Source of the DNA: an uncultured Ruminococcus sp. | GTDB lineage: Bacteria > Bacillota > Clostridia > Oscillospirales > Ruminococcaceae | DNA: 64,000 nucleotides | Assembly (NCBI GenBank): GCA_902800795.1 | Contig: CADCFQ010000001.1 | Span: 62,001-126,000 of the forward strand | Reading direction: 5' to 3' | Shown here: piece after piece, positions 25,477 to 35,859 of the stretch | Numbering within the stretch: position 1 is the stretch's first letter | How the letters are laid out: each line of letters begins with the position of its first letter | Translations under genes and position numbers: made by a program | The notes under the pieces: generated by a model | Databases searched by the model: none | What the model saw: only the letters and a program-made list of their open reading frames with translations | Told to the model about the DNA's origin: nothing

Positions 25477-26507
25477 CTATGCTTAAAGATACACTGAAAA
25501 CTCTGTGTGAGTGTGACGGCATCTCCGGAAGAGAGAATGAAGTCAGAGAAAAGATACTGGAGCTCATTTCAGGCAAGGCAGAGACGAAGGTCGATGCCCT
25601 TGGCAATATCATAGCTTTTGTCAGGGGCAGAAAAGGCTCGGGCAAAAGGCTTATGATATCGGCGCACATGGACGAGGTGGGCTTTATGGTCACCTATATA
25701 AACGACGACGGCACACTTTGCTTTTCGCCTGTGGGGGGTATAGACCCCAGGGTCTGCTACGGCAAGCGTGTTGCTGTCGGCAGGGACAAGATAACAGGTG
25801 TTGTCGCTTCAAGTGCGCTTCACAATGTTCCCAAGGCTGACAGGTGCAAGGTGCCTTCACTTGACAAGCTGGTGATAGACATAGGTGCTGCTGACAAAGA
25901 GCAGGCACAGAGCCTTGTGAGACAGGGCGACAGCGTTTATTTTGACGGCGGCTTTATCAGCTTCGGCAACGGTATGATAAGATCAAAGGCGATAGATGAC
26001 CGTGCAGGCTGTGCGGTCATGACAGAGATGATAAACGAAGGCGTGGACTATGACACATACTTTACCTTCGTTGTCCAGGAAGAGATAGGTCTTCGTGGTT
26101 CTGGCTGTGCGGCTTTCACCGTGGAGCCGGACTATTCCATAGTTTTAGAGGCGACTACCGCCGCAGACATACCCTCGGAGAGCGGCGCTGACCGTGTCTG
26201 CGAGGTGGGCAAGGGCGCTGTGGTCTCTCTTATGGACAGACACACGGTCTATGACAAGGGTCTTTGCGATGCAGCTTTTGAGCTTGCGAAACAAAACGGC
26301 ATACCCTGTCAGACCAAGACCAAGGTAGCCGGCGGCAACGACGCAGGAGCTATCCATATATCAAAGGGCGGAGTGAGAACAGCAGCCGTTTCGGTGCCTT
26401 GCAGATATCTCCATTCGCCGTCCTGCGTTATCAAAGAGGACGACCTCACAAGCGTTTACAGGCTGGCAAAACTGCTGGCAGACGGGATCCACAGAAATGA
26501 TTTATGA
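25473..26507 (+). CDS. M42-family metallo-aminopeptidase, paralogue
   Basis: 344 residues, same fold as the preceding gene, with SAHMDEVGFMV, KAIDDRAGC, VQEEIGLRGS, LEATTAAD and CRYLHSPS carrying the metal ligands. Tandem M42 genes may form mixed or differently specific particles. ATG occurs twice (25473 and 25479); the first overlaps the upstream stop as ATGA, favouring coupled initiation. Confidence 0.9.
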   Translation: MTMLKDTLKTLCECDGISGRENEVREKILELISGKAETKVDALGNIIAFVRGRKGSGKRLMISAHMDEVGFMVTYINDDGTLCFSPVGGIDPRVCYGKRVAVGRDKITGVVASSALHNVPKADRCKVPSLDKLVIDIGAADKEQAQSLVRQGDSVYFDGGFISFGNGMIRSKAIDDRAGCAVMTEMINEGVDYDTYFTFVVQEEIGLRGSGCAAFTVEPDYSIVLEATTAADIPSESGADRVCEVGKGAVVSLMDRHTVYDKGLCDAAFELAKQNGIPCQTKTKVAGGNDAGAIHISKGGVRTAAVSVPCRYLHSPSCVIKEDDLTSVYRLAKLLADGIHRNDL

Positions 26508-27273
26508 GACTAAGGAAGTCACCGAGGATCTTCTCGGGGGACTGAAGAAAAACAATTACACAAGGCGGATAAAATCCCATTTCCGTGCCTACGGCACAGG
26601 CTACGGGTTTTTAAGGTTCTTCATGATAGAAGAGAACAGCGAGCGGATAGGCATGATATCGGAATTCAATTCCACTATGATGATATCTACCTTTGAGGGC
26701 AAAAAGGTCTCGAAGGCTGTCCTTAAAGAGCTTGCCGGGGTCATCAGCCTTGTTATGCCTATGCAGATAGAGCTCGAGGAGGAGTATGGCTTAAAGCTTG
26801 CCGCTCTTGTCGAGGATGAGTATTTTGCCGATAAGAGGACGGAGTTTGCCTTCGTTACCAAGAACGAGCTCCCGGATATGGACGTAAACGAGCTGCCAAA
26901 GCTCGATGATGTCTATAAGATACTGGCGCAGAGCTTTCCCTCTATCAGGGACTCTTATCAGCTCTGGCTGACGGACACCTCTCACAGGGTAAGGCGCGGC
27001 CTTTCCCAGTCGTTTCTGCTGGGGGACTATACGACCGCCACGATACAGTACATCGTTGACGGTGTTGCTCTGGTGGGCCATGTGGCCACTGTCCCCGAGG
27101 AGAGAGGAAAATTCCATGCAAGGCGGCTGCTCTACTGGATAGGCGAGCGCCTTAACAAGGACGGCTTCGAGGTAAGGCTGTTCGCAAGACCCCACAGGGT
27201 CAGCTATTATGAGGAGATCGGTTTCCGTGAAGTCGGGGTCGATCATGTATTGGAGAGAAAAAGTGATGAATGA
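26497..27273 (+). CDS. GNAT-family N-acetyltransferase (two-part)
   Basis: 258 residues. The C-terminal half has the GNAT pattern GHVATVPEERGKFHARRLLY followed by VRLFARPHRVSYYEEIGF. The N-terminal half (about 120 residues) resembles a degenerate second GNAT fold. It overlaps the end of the M42 gene by 11 nt and the next gene by 8 nt, so it is operonic. The acceptor is unknown. Confidence 0.82.
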   Translation: MIYETKEVTEDLLGGLKKNNYTRRIKSHFRAYGTGYGFLRFFMIEENSERIGMISEFNSTMMISTFEGKKVSKAVLKELAGVISLVMPMQIELEEEYGLKLAALVEDEYFADKRTEFAFVTKNELPDMDVNELPKLDDVYKILAQSFPSIRDSYQLWLTDTSHRVRRGLSQSFLLGDYTTATIQYIVDGVALVGHVATVPEERGKFHARRLLYWIGERLNKDGFEVRLFARPHRVSYYEEIGFREVGVDHVLERKSDE

Positions 27274-28531
27274 TAACATTTTTGAGATAGATGACACCCT
27301 TCTGGCTCTGGCAAAAGAGGCCGAGGAGGAGTGTGCACCGCAGTTTCGGATAATTGACGAGATAGCCGAATATAATGGTATGAAGGTGCTCAAGGCCTTC
27401 ATGGATAACCGTGTCAGCGAGGGCTGCCTTAAAGGCACCACAGGCTACGGCTATTCCGACATCGGCAGGGAAGCCGCAGACAAGGTGTTCGCCCAGGCTC
27501 TGGGCGGCGAGGATGCGATAGTCCGCCACACCTTTGTAAACGGCACCCATGCTCTTTCAACGGCGCTCTTCGGCGTTTTAAGGCCGGGAGATCTTATGCT
27601 TGCCTGCACAGGCAGACCCTATGACACCCTTGAAGAGGTCATAGGCATCAGATACGAAAAGGGCAACGGCTCTCTTAAAGACTTCGGTGTTGAGTATGCC
27701 CAGGCAGACCTTCTTGAAAACGGTATGCCGGACCTTGAAAAGATAGCCGAGCTTTCAAAGGGCGCAAAGATAGCATATATCCAGCGCTCCCGTGGCTATT
27801 CGCTCAGGCCTTCACTCTCGGTGGAGGTTATAGGCAGCATAGCAAAAGCCGCTAAGGCCGCTAACCCGGATATCATCGTTATGGTCGACAACTGCTACGG
27901 CGAGTTCGTTGAAAAGCAGGAACCCCTCTCGGTGGGAGCCGACCTTATCATAGGCTCTCTTATCAAGAACCCGGGCGGAGCCATAGCCCCCACAGGGGGC
28001 TACATCTGCGGCAGAGCAGACCTTGTGGAAAAATGTGCCGACCGCCTTACCTGCACGGGAATGGGAAAAGAAGTGGGTGCTACCCTTGATACCCCGAGAG
28101 AGATCCTCTTAGGTTTCTTCCTGGCACCCCAGACGGTGGCTCAGGCAGTAAAGACCTCGGTCTTTGCCTGCCGCCTTTTTGAAAAGCTCGGCTTTGAGAC
28201 CTTCCCGAAGTCAGGCGAGACCAGAACCGATATAATAGCATCTATCCTGCTTGGCAACGAGCAGAGGCTCACAGCCTTTTGCAGAGGGATACAGAAGGGC
28301 TCGCCGGTGGACAGCTATGTTACGCCCGAGGCCTGGGATATGCCGGGCTACGACTCCAAGGTCATAATGGCAGCAGGCACCTTTACGATGGGAGCGTCCG
28401 TCGAGCTTTCGGCAGACGCACCCATAAGAGAACCCTTTGCGGTCTGGCTCCAGGGTGGTATAACCTATCCCTCGGGCAAGGCAGGCATACTTATGGCAGC
28501 ACAGGAACTTAAGCGCAGCGGAGCGCTTTAA
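27266..28531 (+). CDS. Methionine gamma-lyase-like / aluminium-resistance family PLP enzyme
   Basis: 421 residues with the YnbB-family signature: GYGYSDIGREAADKVFA, TFVNGTHALSTALFG, and the PLP lysine near 234 in GSLIKNPGGAIAPTGGY. The start at 27266 is 8 nt behind GGAGAG. The family (Met_gamma_lyase, YnbB) has uncertain in vivo chemistry. It overlaps the upstream GNAT gene by 8 nt. Confidence 0.88.
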   Translation: MNDNIFEIDDTLLALAKEAEEECAPQFRIIDEIAEYNGMKVLKAFMDNRVSEGCLKGTTGYGYSDIGREAADKVFAQALGGEDAIVRHTFVNGTHALSTALFGVLRPGDLMLACTGRPYDTLEEVIGIRYEKGNGSLKDFGVEYAQADLLENGMPDLEKIAELSKGAKIAYIQRSRGYSLRPSLSVEVIGSIAKAAKAANPDIIVMVDNCYGEFVEKQEPLSVGADLIIGSLIKNPGGAIAPTGGYICGRADLVEKCADRLTCTGMGKEVGATLDTPREILLGFFLAPQTVAQAVKTSVFACRLFEKLGFETFPKSGETRTDIIASILLGNEQRLTAFCRGIQKGSPVDSYVTPEAWDMPGYDSKVIMAAGTFTMGASVELSADAPIREPFAVWLQGGITYPSGKAGILMAAQELKRSGAL

Positions 28532-28558
28532 AACAAAGGACGAAAAGAGGGATACCCT

Positions 28559-29518
28559 ATGGCAGAAATATTCAGCGTTACCGTTAAGGACATTATAGAC
28601 CAGCTGAAGCTTGAGGTGGTCTATGCTCCGGATAACATCGACTCTATGATCGTTACAGAGAACGACTGCAACAGACCCGGCCTTCAGCTTATGGGCTTTT
28701 ATGAATACTTCAATGCCGAGCGTGTGCAGATATGCGGTAATATGGAGTTTGCATATCTGGCATCGCTTGAAGAGAAGAAAAGATATGACAGGATCGAGGC
28801 TCTGTTCGAGACTAAGATACCGCTCTTTGTCGTTGCGAGAGGACACGAGCTTTATCCCGAGATGATGGAGCTCGCAAAGAAATACAGCGTGCCCATAGCA
28901 AGGACGCAGGACAGCACCACAGCCTTTATAGCGGCGCTCATCGGCTATCTCAATGTTGAGCTGGCACCCAGGATAACAAGGCACGGAGTGCTCATCGAGG
29001 TCTACGGTGAGGGTATCCTCATCGTCGGCGAGAGCGGAGTTGGTAAGAGCGAGACCGCTATCGAGCTTGTAAAGCGTGGACACAGACTTGTGGCAGACGA
29101 TGCGGTGGAGATAAGAAAGACTTCCAGCCGTACCCTTGTTGGTCAGTCGCCTGACAACATCCGCCACTTTCTGGAGCTGCGTGGTATAGGTATAATCAAT
29201 ACCAGAAGGCTGTTCGGTATGGGTGCCGTAAAGGTGTCCGAGAAGATCGACCTTATCGTCGAGCTGGAGCCCTGGGACAGCAGCAAGATCTATGACAGGA
29301 TGGGCGTTGACAACGAGTATACCACTATCCTTGGCATCAGGATACCGAGCCTTACTATCCCCATAAAGCCCGGACGTAACCTTGCGGTCATCCTTGAGGT
29401 CGCCGCTATGAACAACCGTCAGAAGAAGATGGGCTACAACGCAGCAGCAGAGCTGCTCTCAAATCTCGGTCTGGATATGGACACCAAGGATAAGGTCAAG
29501 AACTGGGATTCATTCTGA
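28559..29518 (+). CDS. hprK: HPr kinase/phosphorylase
   Basis: 319 residues. The P-loop GESGVGKSETA is near 157-167, preceded by HGVLIEVYGEGI. The family signature RGIGIINTRRLFGMGAV follows. It phosphorylates HPr on Ser46 and controls carbon catabolite repression. It is grouped with murB, rapZ and whiA. Confidence 0.96.
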   Translation: MAEIFSVTVKDIIDQLKLEVVYAPDNIDSMIVTENDCNRPGLQLMGFYEYFNAERVQICGNMEFAYLASLEEKKRYDRIEALFETKIPLFVVARGHELYPEMMELAKKYSVPIARTQDSTTAFIAALIGYLNVELAPRITRHGVLIEVYGEGILIVGESGVGKSETAIELVKRGHRLVADDAVEIRKTSSRTLVGQSPDNIRHFLELRGIGIINTRRLFGMGAVKVSEKIDLIVELEPWDSSKIYDRMGVDNEYTTILGIRIPSLTIPIKPGRNLAVILEVAAMNNRQKKMGYNAAAELLSNLGLDMDTKDKVKNWDSF

Positions 29519-29541
29519 TACTTTGAAAATGGAGCAATAAT

Positions 29542-30468
29542 ATGAACAGTGATATAAGAACAGACGGGCTCCTGGCGCTTGCCAGAGAGCTCGAGTGCAG
29601 AGTGGTATATGATGAGCCGCTCGCAAACTATACCACCTTCAAGACCGGCGGCCCCTGCTATGCTATGGTGGACCCCGGCTCGGAGGACAGACTGGCAAGA
29701 CTTATAGGCGAGGCGAACGCAAGCGGTGTCCGCCACCTTGTTATGGGAAAAGGATCCAACATCCTGTTTGATGACAAGGGCTATAACGGAGTTATCTTCC
29801 TTATGGGTCAGTCGGTGGACGATATAAGGATGCTTGACGAGAACACTATCTATGCTCAGGCAGGCTGCCCGCTGATAAAGCTTTGCCGCTTTGCGCTGGA
29901 GCACAACCTTACAGGTCTCGAGTTTGCTTACGGCATACCGGGAACTGTGGGCGGAGCTATCTATATGAACGCCGGTGCCTACGGCGGAGAGATAAAGGAC
30001 GTTATAAAGTCCTGCACAGCCATAAGACCCAGCGGCGAGATACACGTTACTGAGCTTGTGGATATGGGGCTCGGCTACAGAAAGAGCTGCTTCCAGCACA
30101 ACAAGGAGATCGTGTTCAGCGGTGTTTTTTCGCTGGAAACAGGTATATACGACGACATACAGGACACTATGGTGGACCTTATGGGAAGACGCCGTGCAAA
30201 GCAGCCCCTTGAATACCCCAGCGCAGGCTCCACCTTCAAGCGCCCCGAGGGGCATTATGCAGGTCAGCTTATCGAGGAATGCGGACTTGCAGGCTTCGGC
30301 ATAGGCGGTGCAGAGGTGTCGGAGAAGCACTGCGGCTTTATCATCAACAAGGATAATGCCACCAGCGCCGATATCCTGGCACTGATAAAAGAAGTCCAGA
30401 AAATTGTACAGGAAAAGACCGGCGTCCTGCTGGAGCCGGAAGTAAGGCTTATCCCTTATGAGGAATAA
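29542..30468 (+). CDS. murB: UDP-N-acetylenolpyruvoylglucosamine reductase
   Basis: 308 residues, MurB type IIb length. It has YTTFKTGGPC, YGIPGTVGGAIYMNAGAYG (FAD binding), GYRKSCF, the catalytic Ser in YPSAGSTFKRP, and HCGFIIN. It reduces UDP-GlcNAc-enolpyruvate to UDP-MurNAc with NADPH. It lies 23 nt behind hprK. Confidence 0.96.
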   Translation: MNSDIRTDGLLALARELECRVVYDEPLANYTTFKTGGPCYAMVDPGSEDRLARLIGEANASGVRHLVMGKGSNILFDDKGYNGVIFLMGQSVDDIRMLDENTIYAQAGCPLIKLCRFALEHNLTGLEFAYGIPGTVGGAIYMNAGAYGGEIKDVIKSCTAIRPSGEIHVTELVDMGLGYRKSCFQHNKEIVFSGVFSLETGIYDDIQDTMVDLMGRRRAKQPLEYPSAGSTFKRPEGHYAGQLIEECGLAGFGIGGAEVSEKHCGFIINKDNATSADILALIKEVQKIVQEKTGVLLEPEVRLIPYEE

Positions 30469-30515
30469 GCAGGGCTGAGCCTTTGAGCTTTGACTTAGAA
30501 ATAACGGTGATATAG

Positions 30516-31370
30516 ATGAAATTTGTTATCATAACAGGAATGTCCGGCTCGGGAAAATCGGCAGCTGTCGATGTTTTCGAGGATATGGGCTATTACTGCA
30601 TAGACAATATGCCGCCGGAGCTTATCGGCAAGTTTGCCGATATCTGCAGCCAGTCGGACGGAAAGATCGACAAGGTGGCTTTCGTTGTGGACATAAGAGG
30701 CGGAGACCTTTTTCTGAAGCTTCAGGACACTATCAGTGAGCTGAGGGAAGAAGAGGTGGAGCTGAAGATCCTGTTCCTTGACTGTGCCGACAGCATTATC
30801 GAGCGCAGATATAAGGAAACAAGGAGAAAGCATCCCCTTGATGAGCAGAGCTTCGGAGATATAGAAAAGGCAATCGCTGCCGAGAGACAGCTGCTCGTGC
30901 CAATAAAGGCGCTTTCAGACTTTTACGTTGACACCACCACAAGCTCGGTAACAGAGTTCAAACAGCGCATAACGGAGATGTTCAGCGAGGACGGCGGATA
31001 TATGCACATCGATGTGCGCTCCTTCGGTTTCAAATACGGACCTATGCCGGAGGGAGACCTTGTGTTCGATGTAAGGTGTCTGCCCAACCCCTTTTATATC
31101 CCGGAGCTTAAACACAAGACCGGCCTCAACAGCGAGGTGTCGGACTATGTGCTCTCCTTCGAGGAGTCAAGAGAGATACTTCGCAAGTTCTGTGAGCTTA
31201 TCGACTATATGATACCCCTTTATGAGAAAGAGGGAAAGAGCCAGCTGGTAATAGCCTTCGGCTGTACAGGCGGAAAGCACCGCAGCGTCACCTTTGCGGA
31301 GGCGCTCTCGGCACACCTTCTGCTGGAGGGTCACCGCATAAGGGTAACTCACAGGGATATTGAGAGATAG
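30516..31370 (+). CDS. rapZ: RNase adapter RapZ / nucleotide-binding protein YvcJ
   Basis: 284 residues. It has Walker A GMSGSGKS at 8-15, the mid-region ERRYKETRRKHPL, and the conserved C-terminal domain with DVRSFGFKYG, FDVRCLPNPFY and IAFGCTGGKHRSV. In Firmicutes YvcJ is a GTP/ATP-binding protein; in E. coli RapZ directs GlmZ decay. It is followed 2 nt later by whiA. The usual middle gene yvcK is absent here. Confidence 0.95.
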   Translation: MKFVIITGMSGSGKSAAVDVFEDMGYYCIDNMPPELIGKFADICSQSDGKIDKVAFVVDIRGGDLFLKLQDTISELREEEVELKILFLDCADSIIERRYKETRRKHPLDEQSFGDIEKAIAAERQLLVPIKALSDFYVDTTTSSVTEFKQRITEMFSEDGGYMHIDVRSFGFKYGPMPEGDLVFDVRCLPNPFYIPELKHKTGLNSEVSDYVLSFEESREILRKFCELIDYMIPLYEKEGKSQLVIAFGCTGGKHRSVTFAEALSAHLLLEGHRIRVTHRDIER

Positions 31371-31372
31371 CT

Positions 31373-32296
31373 ATGAAAGAATCTTTTTCCGTTAATGTAA
31401 AAAAAGAGATAATAGACAAGATAAACTCCCGTGCCAAAGCGGATGTGTGCATGATGGGGCTTCTTGCCTACTGCAACAAGCTTTCGGACAATGAGATATC
31501 CTTTCTCACCGAGAACGAGGATGTGAGAGATTTCTTTGTCAAAAACGCCTGCCGTCTGCTGGAGCGTGACGATGCTGTGCTGGTCACCGAGACCGGCCGC
31601 AGGAACGGCGGCGCTCTTTACAATGTTGAGGTGGCAGGGGCCGACAACAGGCTGGCGCTTCTGGATATGTTCCGTATGGACCAGTCAAGGCGGCTGACAG
31701 GGGATGACCTTCCCAAGGAGAAGTATCTGCCCCAGCTGATAGCAGGCATCTTTCTTGCCTGCGGCTCGGTGACGGACCCCGAGAAGAAATATCACCTCGA
31801 ATTCGTTATGCCGACCCTTGACCTCTGCAACGACTTCGGTCTTCTGCTCATCGAGCATTTCGGCATAACGCCAAAACACATAGAACGCAAGAATTCGCAG
31901 ATAGTATATATAAAAGAGTCCGAGAACATCATAGATGTGCTCACTATCATGGGTGCCGCAATGTCGGCGCTGGAGATAATGAACGTCAAGATGATGAAGG
32001 ACGTAAGAAACAAGATAAACCGTGCTGTCAACTGTGACAACGCCAATATCGAAAAGACACTCAGAGCCGCCGAAAAGCAGCTTGAGGATATAGAGCTTAT
32101 AGAAAAGACAGTGGGATTTGAGGAGCTGACACCGGCTCTTCGGGAAATGGCGGAGCTTCGCTACAACAACCCCGACATAAGCTTAAAGGAGCTAGGCGCT
32201 ATGCTCGAGCCGCCTATATCACGGTCGGGTGTCAACCACAGGCTCCAGAAGATATCTGACTTTGCAGACAGGATAAGACAGAAGCAGCATAGATAA
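31373..32296 (+). CDS. whiA: Sporulation/cell-division regulator WhiA
   Basis: 307 residues. The N terminus has FSVNVKKEI, the degenerate LAGLIDADG domain contains LIAGIFLACGSVTDP and YHLEF, and the C-terminal helix-turn-helix has GAMLEPPISRSGVNHRLQKI. It binds DNA and links growth to division in Firmicutes. It is translationally close to rapZ. Confidence 0.95.
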   Translation: MKESFSVNVKKEIIDKINSRAKADVCMMGLLAYCNKLSDNEISFLTENEDVRDFFVKNACRLLERDDAVLVTETGRRNGGALYNVEVAGADNRLALLDMFRMDQSRRLTGDDLPKEKYLPQLIAGIFLACGSVTDPEKKYHLEFVMPTLDLCNDFGLLLIEHFGITPKHIERKNSQIVYIKESENIIDVLTIMGAAMSALEIMNVKMMKDVRNKINRAVNCDNANIEKTLRAAEKQLEDIELIEKTVGFEELTPALREMAELRYNNPDISLKELGAMLEPPISRSGVNHRLQKISDFADRIRQKQHR

Positions 32297-32310
32297 CAGG
32301 AGGAAGACCG

Positions 32311-35300
32311 ATGACACCGTTTGTCCATCTTCATCTTCACAGCGAATATTCGCTCCTTGACGGCGCCTGCCGCATCAAGGAGCTTGTTTTGCGTGTAAAG
32401 GAACTGGGACAGACGGCTGTTGCCGTTACCGACCACGGAAATATGTTTGCGGCGGTGGAGTTCTATAACGCCTGCAAGGCAGAGGGCATAAAGCCGATAA
32501 TAGGCTGTGAGGTCTATGTTGCACCAAGGACAAGAAACGACAAGCAGGGCAGGATAGACTCCCCTTATCACCTGATCCTCTTGTGCGAGAACGAGGAGGG
32601 CTACCGCAACCTTATAAAGCTTGTGTCCCTGTCCTACACCGAGGGCTTTTATATGAAGCCCAGAGTGGACAAGGAGCTTCTGAGAAAATATCACAAGGGG
32701 CTTATCTGTCTTTCTGCCTGCCTGGCAGGAGAGTTAGCTGTGCTCATATCTCAGGATGACTATGAGTCGGCGCTTTCGGCGGCTCTTGAATACCGTGAGA
32801 TATTCGGAGAGGGCAACTATTTTATAGAGATACAGGACCACAAGGATATGGACCAGCGCAGGGTAAACCCTTCGCTGATACGCCTTTCAAACCAGACAGG
32901 CATACCGCTGTGTGCTACAAATGACTGTCATTATCTTACCCGTGAGGACGCATACGCTCAGCGCATACTTATGTGCATATCCACCGCAAAGACCATCGAG
33001 GACGAGAACTCGCTGGCTTTCCCGACAGAGGAGTTCTATGTTAAATCCGGCGACGAGATGGCGCAGCTTTTCGGCTCCCATCCCGAGGCACTGGAAAACA
33101 CCGTCAAGATCGCAGAGCGCTGCAATGTGGATTTTGAATTCGGAAACACAAAGCTTCCCTATTTTCATATCGACGGCGTTGAGGACAACGAGGCGTTTCT
33201 CAGGAAGATGTGCCGGGACGGCCTTTACAAGCGCTACGGCACCCCCACAGAGGACGCCTTCAAAAGGCTGGAATACGAGCTTGACGTTATAACCCGTATG
33301 GGCTACACCGACTATTATCTGATAGTCTGGGACTTTATAAATTACGCTAAGACCAACGGCATACCCGTGGGCCCCGGAAGAGGCTCCGGAGCAGGAAGCC
33401 TCTGCGCTTACTGCATTGGCATAACGGGCGTAGACCCTCTGAGATACAACCTTCTTTTCGAGCGCTTTCTGAACCCCGAGCGTGTCTCCATGCCGGACTT
33501 TGATATAGATTTTTGCATGGAGGGCAGACAGCGTGTCATAGATTATGTCATCCGCAAATACGGAGCCGACCATGTGGCTCAGATAGCCACCTTCGGCACC
33601 CTTGCCGCAAAGCAGGCTGTTCGTGACGCCGCAAGGGCTATGGGCTTTTCCTATCAGGTGGGCGACAATATCTCGAAAAAGGTCCCGAGAAACTCGCTCC
33701 TTTCAGTTTCCGTAAAAGAGGACCCGGCGCTGAAAGAACTGTATAACAGCGACAGCCAGGCCAAAAAGGTGATAGACACGGCTATGCGTATCGAGGGTAT
33801 GCCCAGGAATGTCTCCACCCACGCAGCAGGCGTTGTTATAACAAAAGAGCCTGTGGACTTCTATGTCCCTCTCTATGCAAGGGACGGCCTTGTGTCCACT
33901 CAGTATACTATGACGATACTGGAGCGGCTGGGGCTTTTAAAGATAGATTTCCTCGGTCTTCGCAACCTGACTGTCATCGACAGGTGCTGCAAGAGTGTCA
34001 GAAAAACTAAACCCGGCTTTGATATTAATGATATACCCATAGACGACAAGGCAGTATACGATATGCTTTCTAAGGGTCAGACCGAGGGCGTTTTCCAGTT
34101 TGAAAGCGCCGGAATGACCGCCACGATAATGAAGCTTCGGCCGACAGGGATAGAGGATCTTATAGCAGTTATCTCCCTTTACCGTCCCGGTCCTATGGAT
34201 TCTATCCCCACATATATAAGAAACCGCCATGACCCCTCAAAGGTCACCTACAAGCATCCGCTTTTAAAGGACATCCTCGATGTCACCTACGGCTGTATAG
34301 TTTATCAGGAGCAGGTCATGCAGATATTCCGTACCCTTGCGGGCTATTCCTACGGCAGGGCGGATATAGTAAGAAGAGCCATGGCCAAGAAAAAGTCCGA
34401 TGTGCTGGAAAACGAGCGCAAGGCCTTTATCTGGGGAGAAGAGGGTCAGTGTGTGGGCGCTGTTGCAAACGGCGTCCCTGAAAAAGTAGCCAACGAGATC
34501 TTCGATGAGATGACATCCTTTGCAAGCTACGCCTTCAATAAATCCCATGCCTGCGCCTATGCCTTTGTCAGCTACCAGACCGCTTATCTGAAGCGCCACT
34601 TCTACAAAGAATATATGGCGGCTCTTATGACAAACGCACTGCTGGAGAGCACTGACAAGCTTATGGGCTACATCTCGGATGCCCAGAAGCACGGCGTCAG
34701 GATACTCCCCATAGATATAAACACCAGCGAAAGAGGCTTTGTTGCCTGCGATGAGGGCATAAGGTTTGCACTGCTTGCGATAAAGAGCCTTGGTGAGGGC
34801 GCTATCGAGCGCATAGTCCGTGAGCGTGAAAGCGCAGGGCCTTACCGCTCGCTTATTGATTTCTGCTCCCGTGTCCACGGCAAGGACATAAACGCAAGAA
34901 ATGTTGAAGCGCTTATAAAAAGCGGAGCCTTCGACACCTTTGAAAACAACCGCCACGAAATGGTGGACTCCTGCGGGATGATACTCAAAAGCCTTAGCGA
35001 CGGCGGTCAGGGCGTTCTTTCGGGTCAGCTGGATTTCTTCTCCACAGGCCCCTCTGTCCAGACGGATATGCGGATAGACCCTATGCCGGAGTATGACGAG
35101 CAGACCCTGCTCGAATATGAGCATGAGGCGCTGGGGATGTATCTGTCAGCCCACCCGATAGACAAGCTGTTCACAGTCCTCCGTGCCGGCGGCAGCAGGA
35201 CAACGGCTATGATACACACAAATACCTCCTCCGGCGCAAAGGGTTATCATGACGGCGACTTTGTCCACCTATGCGGGATGGTGACAGCCAAGCGTCAGCT

Positions 35301-35859
35301 TCGCACAAAAAAGGGCGACCTTATGTGTTTTGTGACCCTTGAGGACAAATACTCCTCTCTTGAGGTCATCGTGTTCCCAGGCGTTTACCAGCAGTGTGCA
35401 GGCGTTATAGCCGACAAGGCTCTTCTCCATGTGTGGGGAAAGCTCTCGGTGAGAGAGGACGAGGAACCGAAGATCCTTGCCGAGACCTGTGAGCCGGCGC
35501 AGCGCTTCTATGATGAGCTTCTTGGCCGTGACCTCTGTGTCCGGCTGGACTCCTCAGACAAGCAGAGCCTGTCTGCCGTGGCAGCCATAGCGAGGCGCTT
35601 TCACAGCGAAAAGGGCAGGCGCCTTATGATATGGCTGTCAGACCTTAAAAAGATGACCGCAGTAAAGGGTGCTGCCGGAGTCAGGATAAGCCGTGAGCTT
35701 ATCGAGGCTCTGGAAGGCGCTGTGGGAGAGGATAATGTGGCCTTTATGCAGCCAAAGAACGCACCGGCCAGAAAGAGCCCGCCGCCTTCCGGAAACTATT
35801 CTCAGAAGCCCGACCTTTCCTGTCCCCACTCCCAAAAGGGAACAGGCGGCAGGCAATAG
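32311..35859 (+). CDS. dnaE: DNA polymerase III alpha subunit, DnaE type
   Basis: 1182 residues. The N-terminal PHP domain has HLHSEYSLLDGACRI and VTDHGNMF. The polymerase core has GPGRGSGAGSL and the catalytic Asp pair in MPDFDIDF near 395, followed by VYQEQVMQIF and FNKSHACAYAF. A C-terminal OB domain lies near 970-1050, followed by a short Pro/Ser-rich tail. It lacks the proofreading exonuclease domain and PolC organisation, so it is DnaE. Ribosome site AGGAGG. It ends before a regulatory region. Confidence 0.96.
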   Translation: MTPFVHLHLHSEYSLLDGACRIKELVLRVKELGQTAVAVTDHGNMFAAVEFYNACKAEGIKPIIGCEVYVAPRTRNDKQGRIDSPYHLILLCENEEGYRNLIKLVSLSYTEGFYMKPRVDKELLRKYHKGLICLSACLAGELAVLISQDDYESALSAALEYREIFGEGNYFIEIQDHKDMDQRRVNPSLIRLSNQTGIPLCATNDCHYLTREDAYAQRILMCISTAKTIEDENSLAFPTEEFYVKSGDEMAQLFGSHPEALENTVKIAERCNVDFEFGNTKLPYFHIDGVEDNEAFLRKMCRDGLYKRYGTPTEDAFKRLEYELDVITRMGYTDYYLIVWDFINYAKTNGIPVGPGRGSGAGSLCAYCIGITGVDPLRYNLLFERFLNPERVSMPDFDIDFCMEGRQRVIDYVIRKYGADHVAQIATFGTLAAKQAVRDAARAMGFSYQVGDNISKKVPRNSLLSVSVKEDPALKELYNSDSQAKKVIDTAMRIEGMPRNVSTHAAGVVITKEPVDFYVPLYARDGLVSTQYTMTILERLGLLKIDFLGLRNLTVIDRCCKSVRKTKPGFDINDIPIDDKAVYDMLSKGQTEGVFQFESAGMTATIMKLRPTGIEDLIAVISLYRPGPMDSIPTYIRNRHDPSKVTYKHPLLKDILDVTYGCIVYQEQVMQIFRTLAGYSYGRADIVRRAMAKKKSDVLENERKAFIWGEEGQCVGAVANGVPEKVANEIFDEMTSFASYAFNKSHACAYAFVSYQTAYLKRHFYKEYMAALMTNALLESTDKLMGYISDAQKHGVRILPIDINTSERGFVACDEGIRFALLAIKSLGEGAIERIVRERESAGPYRSLIDFCSRVHGKDINARNVEALIKSGAFDTFENNRHEMVDSCGMILKSLSDGGQGVLSGQLDFFSTGPSVQTDMRIDPMPEYDEQTLLEYEHEALGMYLSAHPIDKLFTVLRAGGSRTTAMIHTNTSSGAKGYHDGDFVHLCGMVTAKRQLRTKKGDLMCFVTLEDKYSSLEVIVFPGVYQQCAGVIADKALLHVWGKLSVREDEEPKILAETCEPAQRFYDELLGRDLCVRLDSSDKQSLSAVAAIARRFHSEKGRRLMIWLSDLKKMTAVKGAAGVRISRELIEALEGAVGEDNVAFMQPKNAPARKSPPPSGNYSQKPDLSCPHSQKGTGGRQ

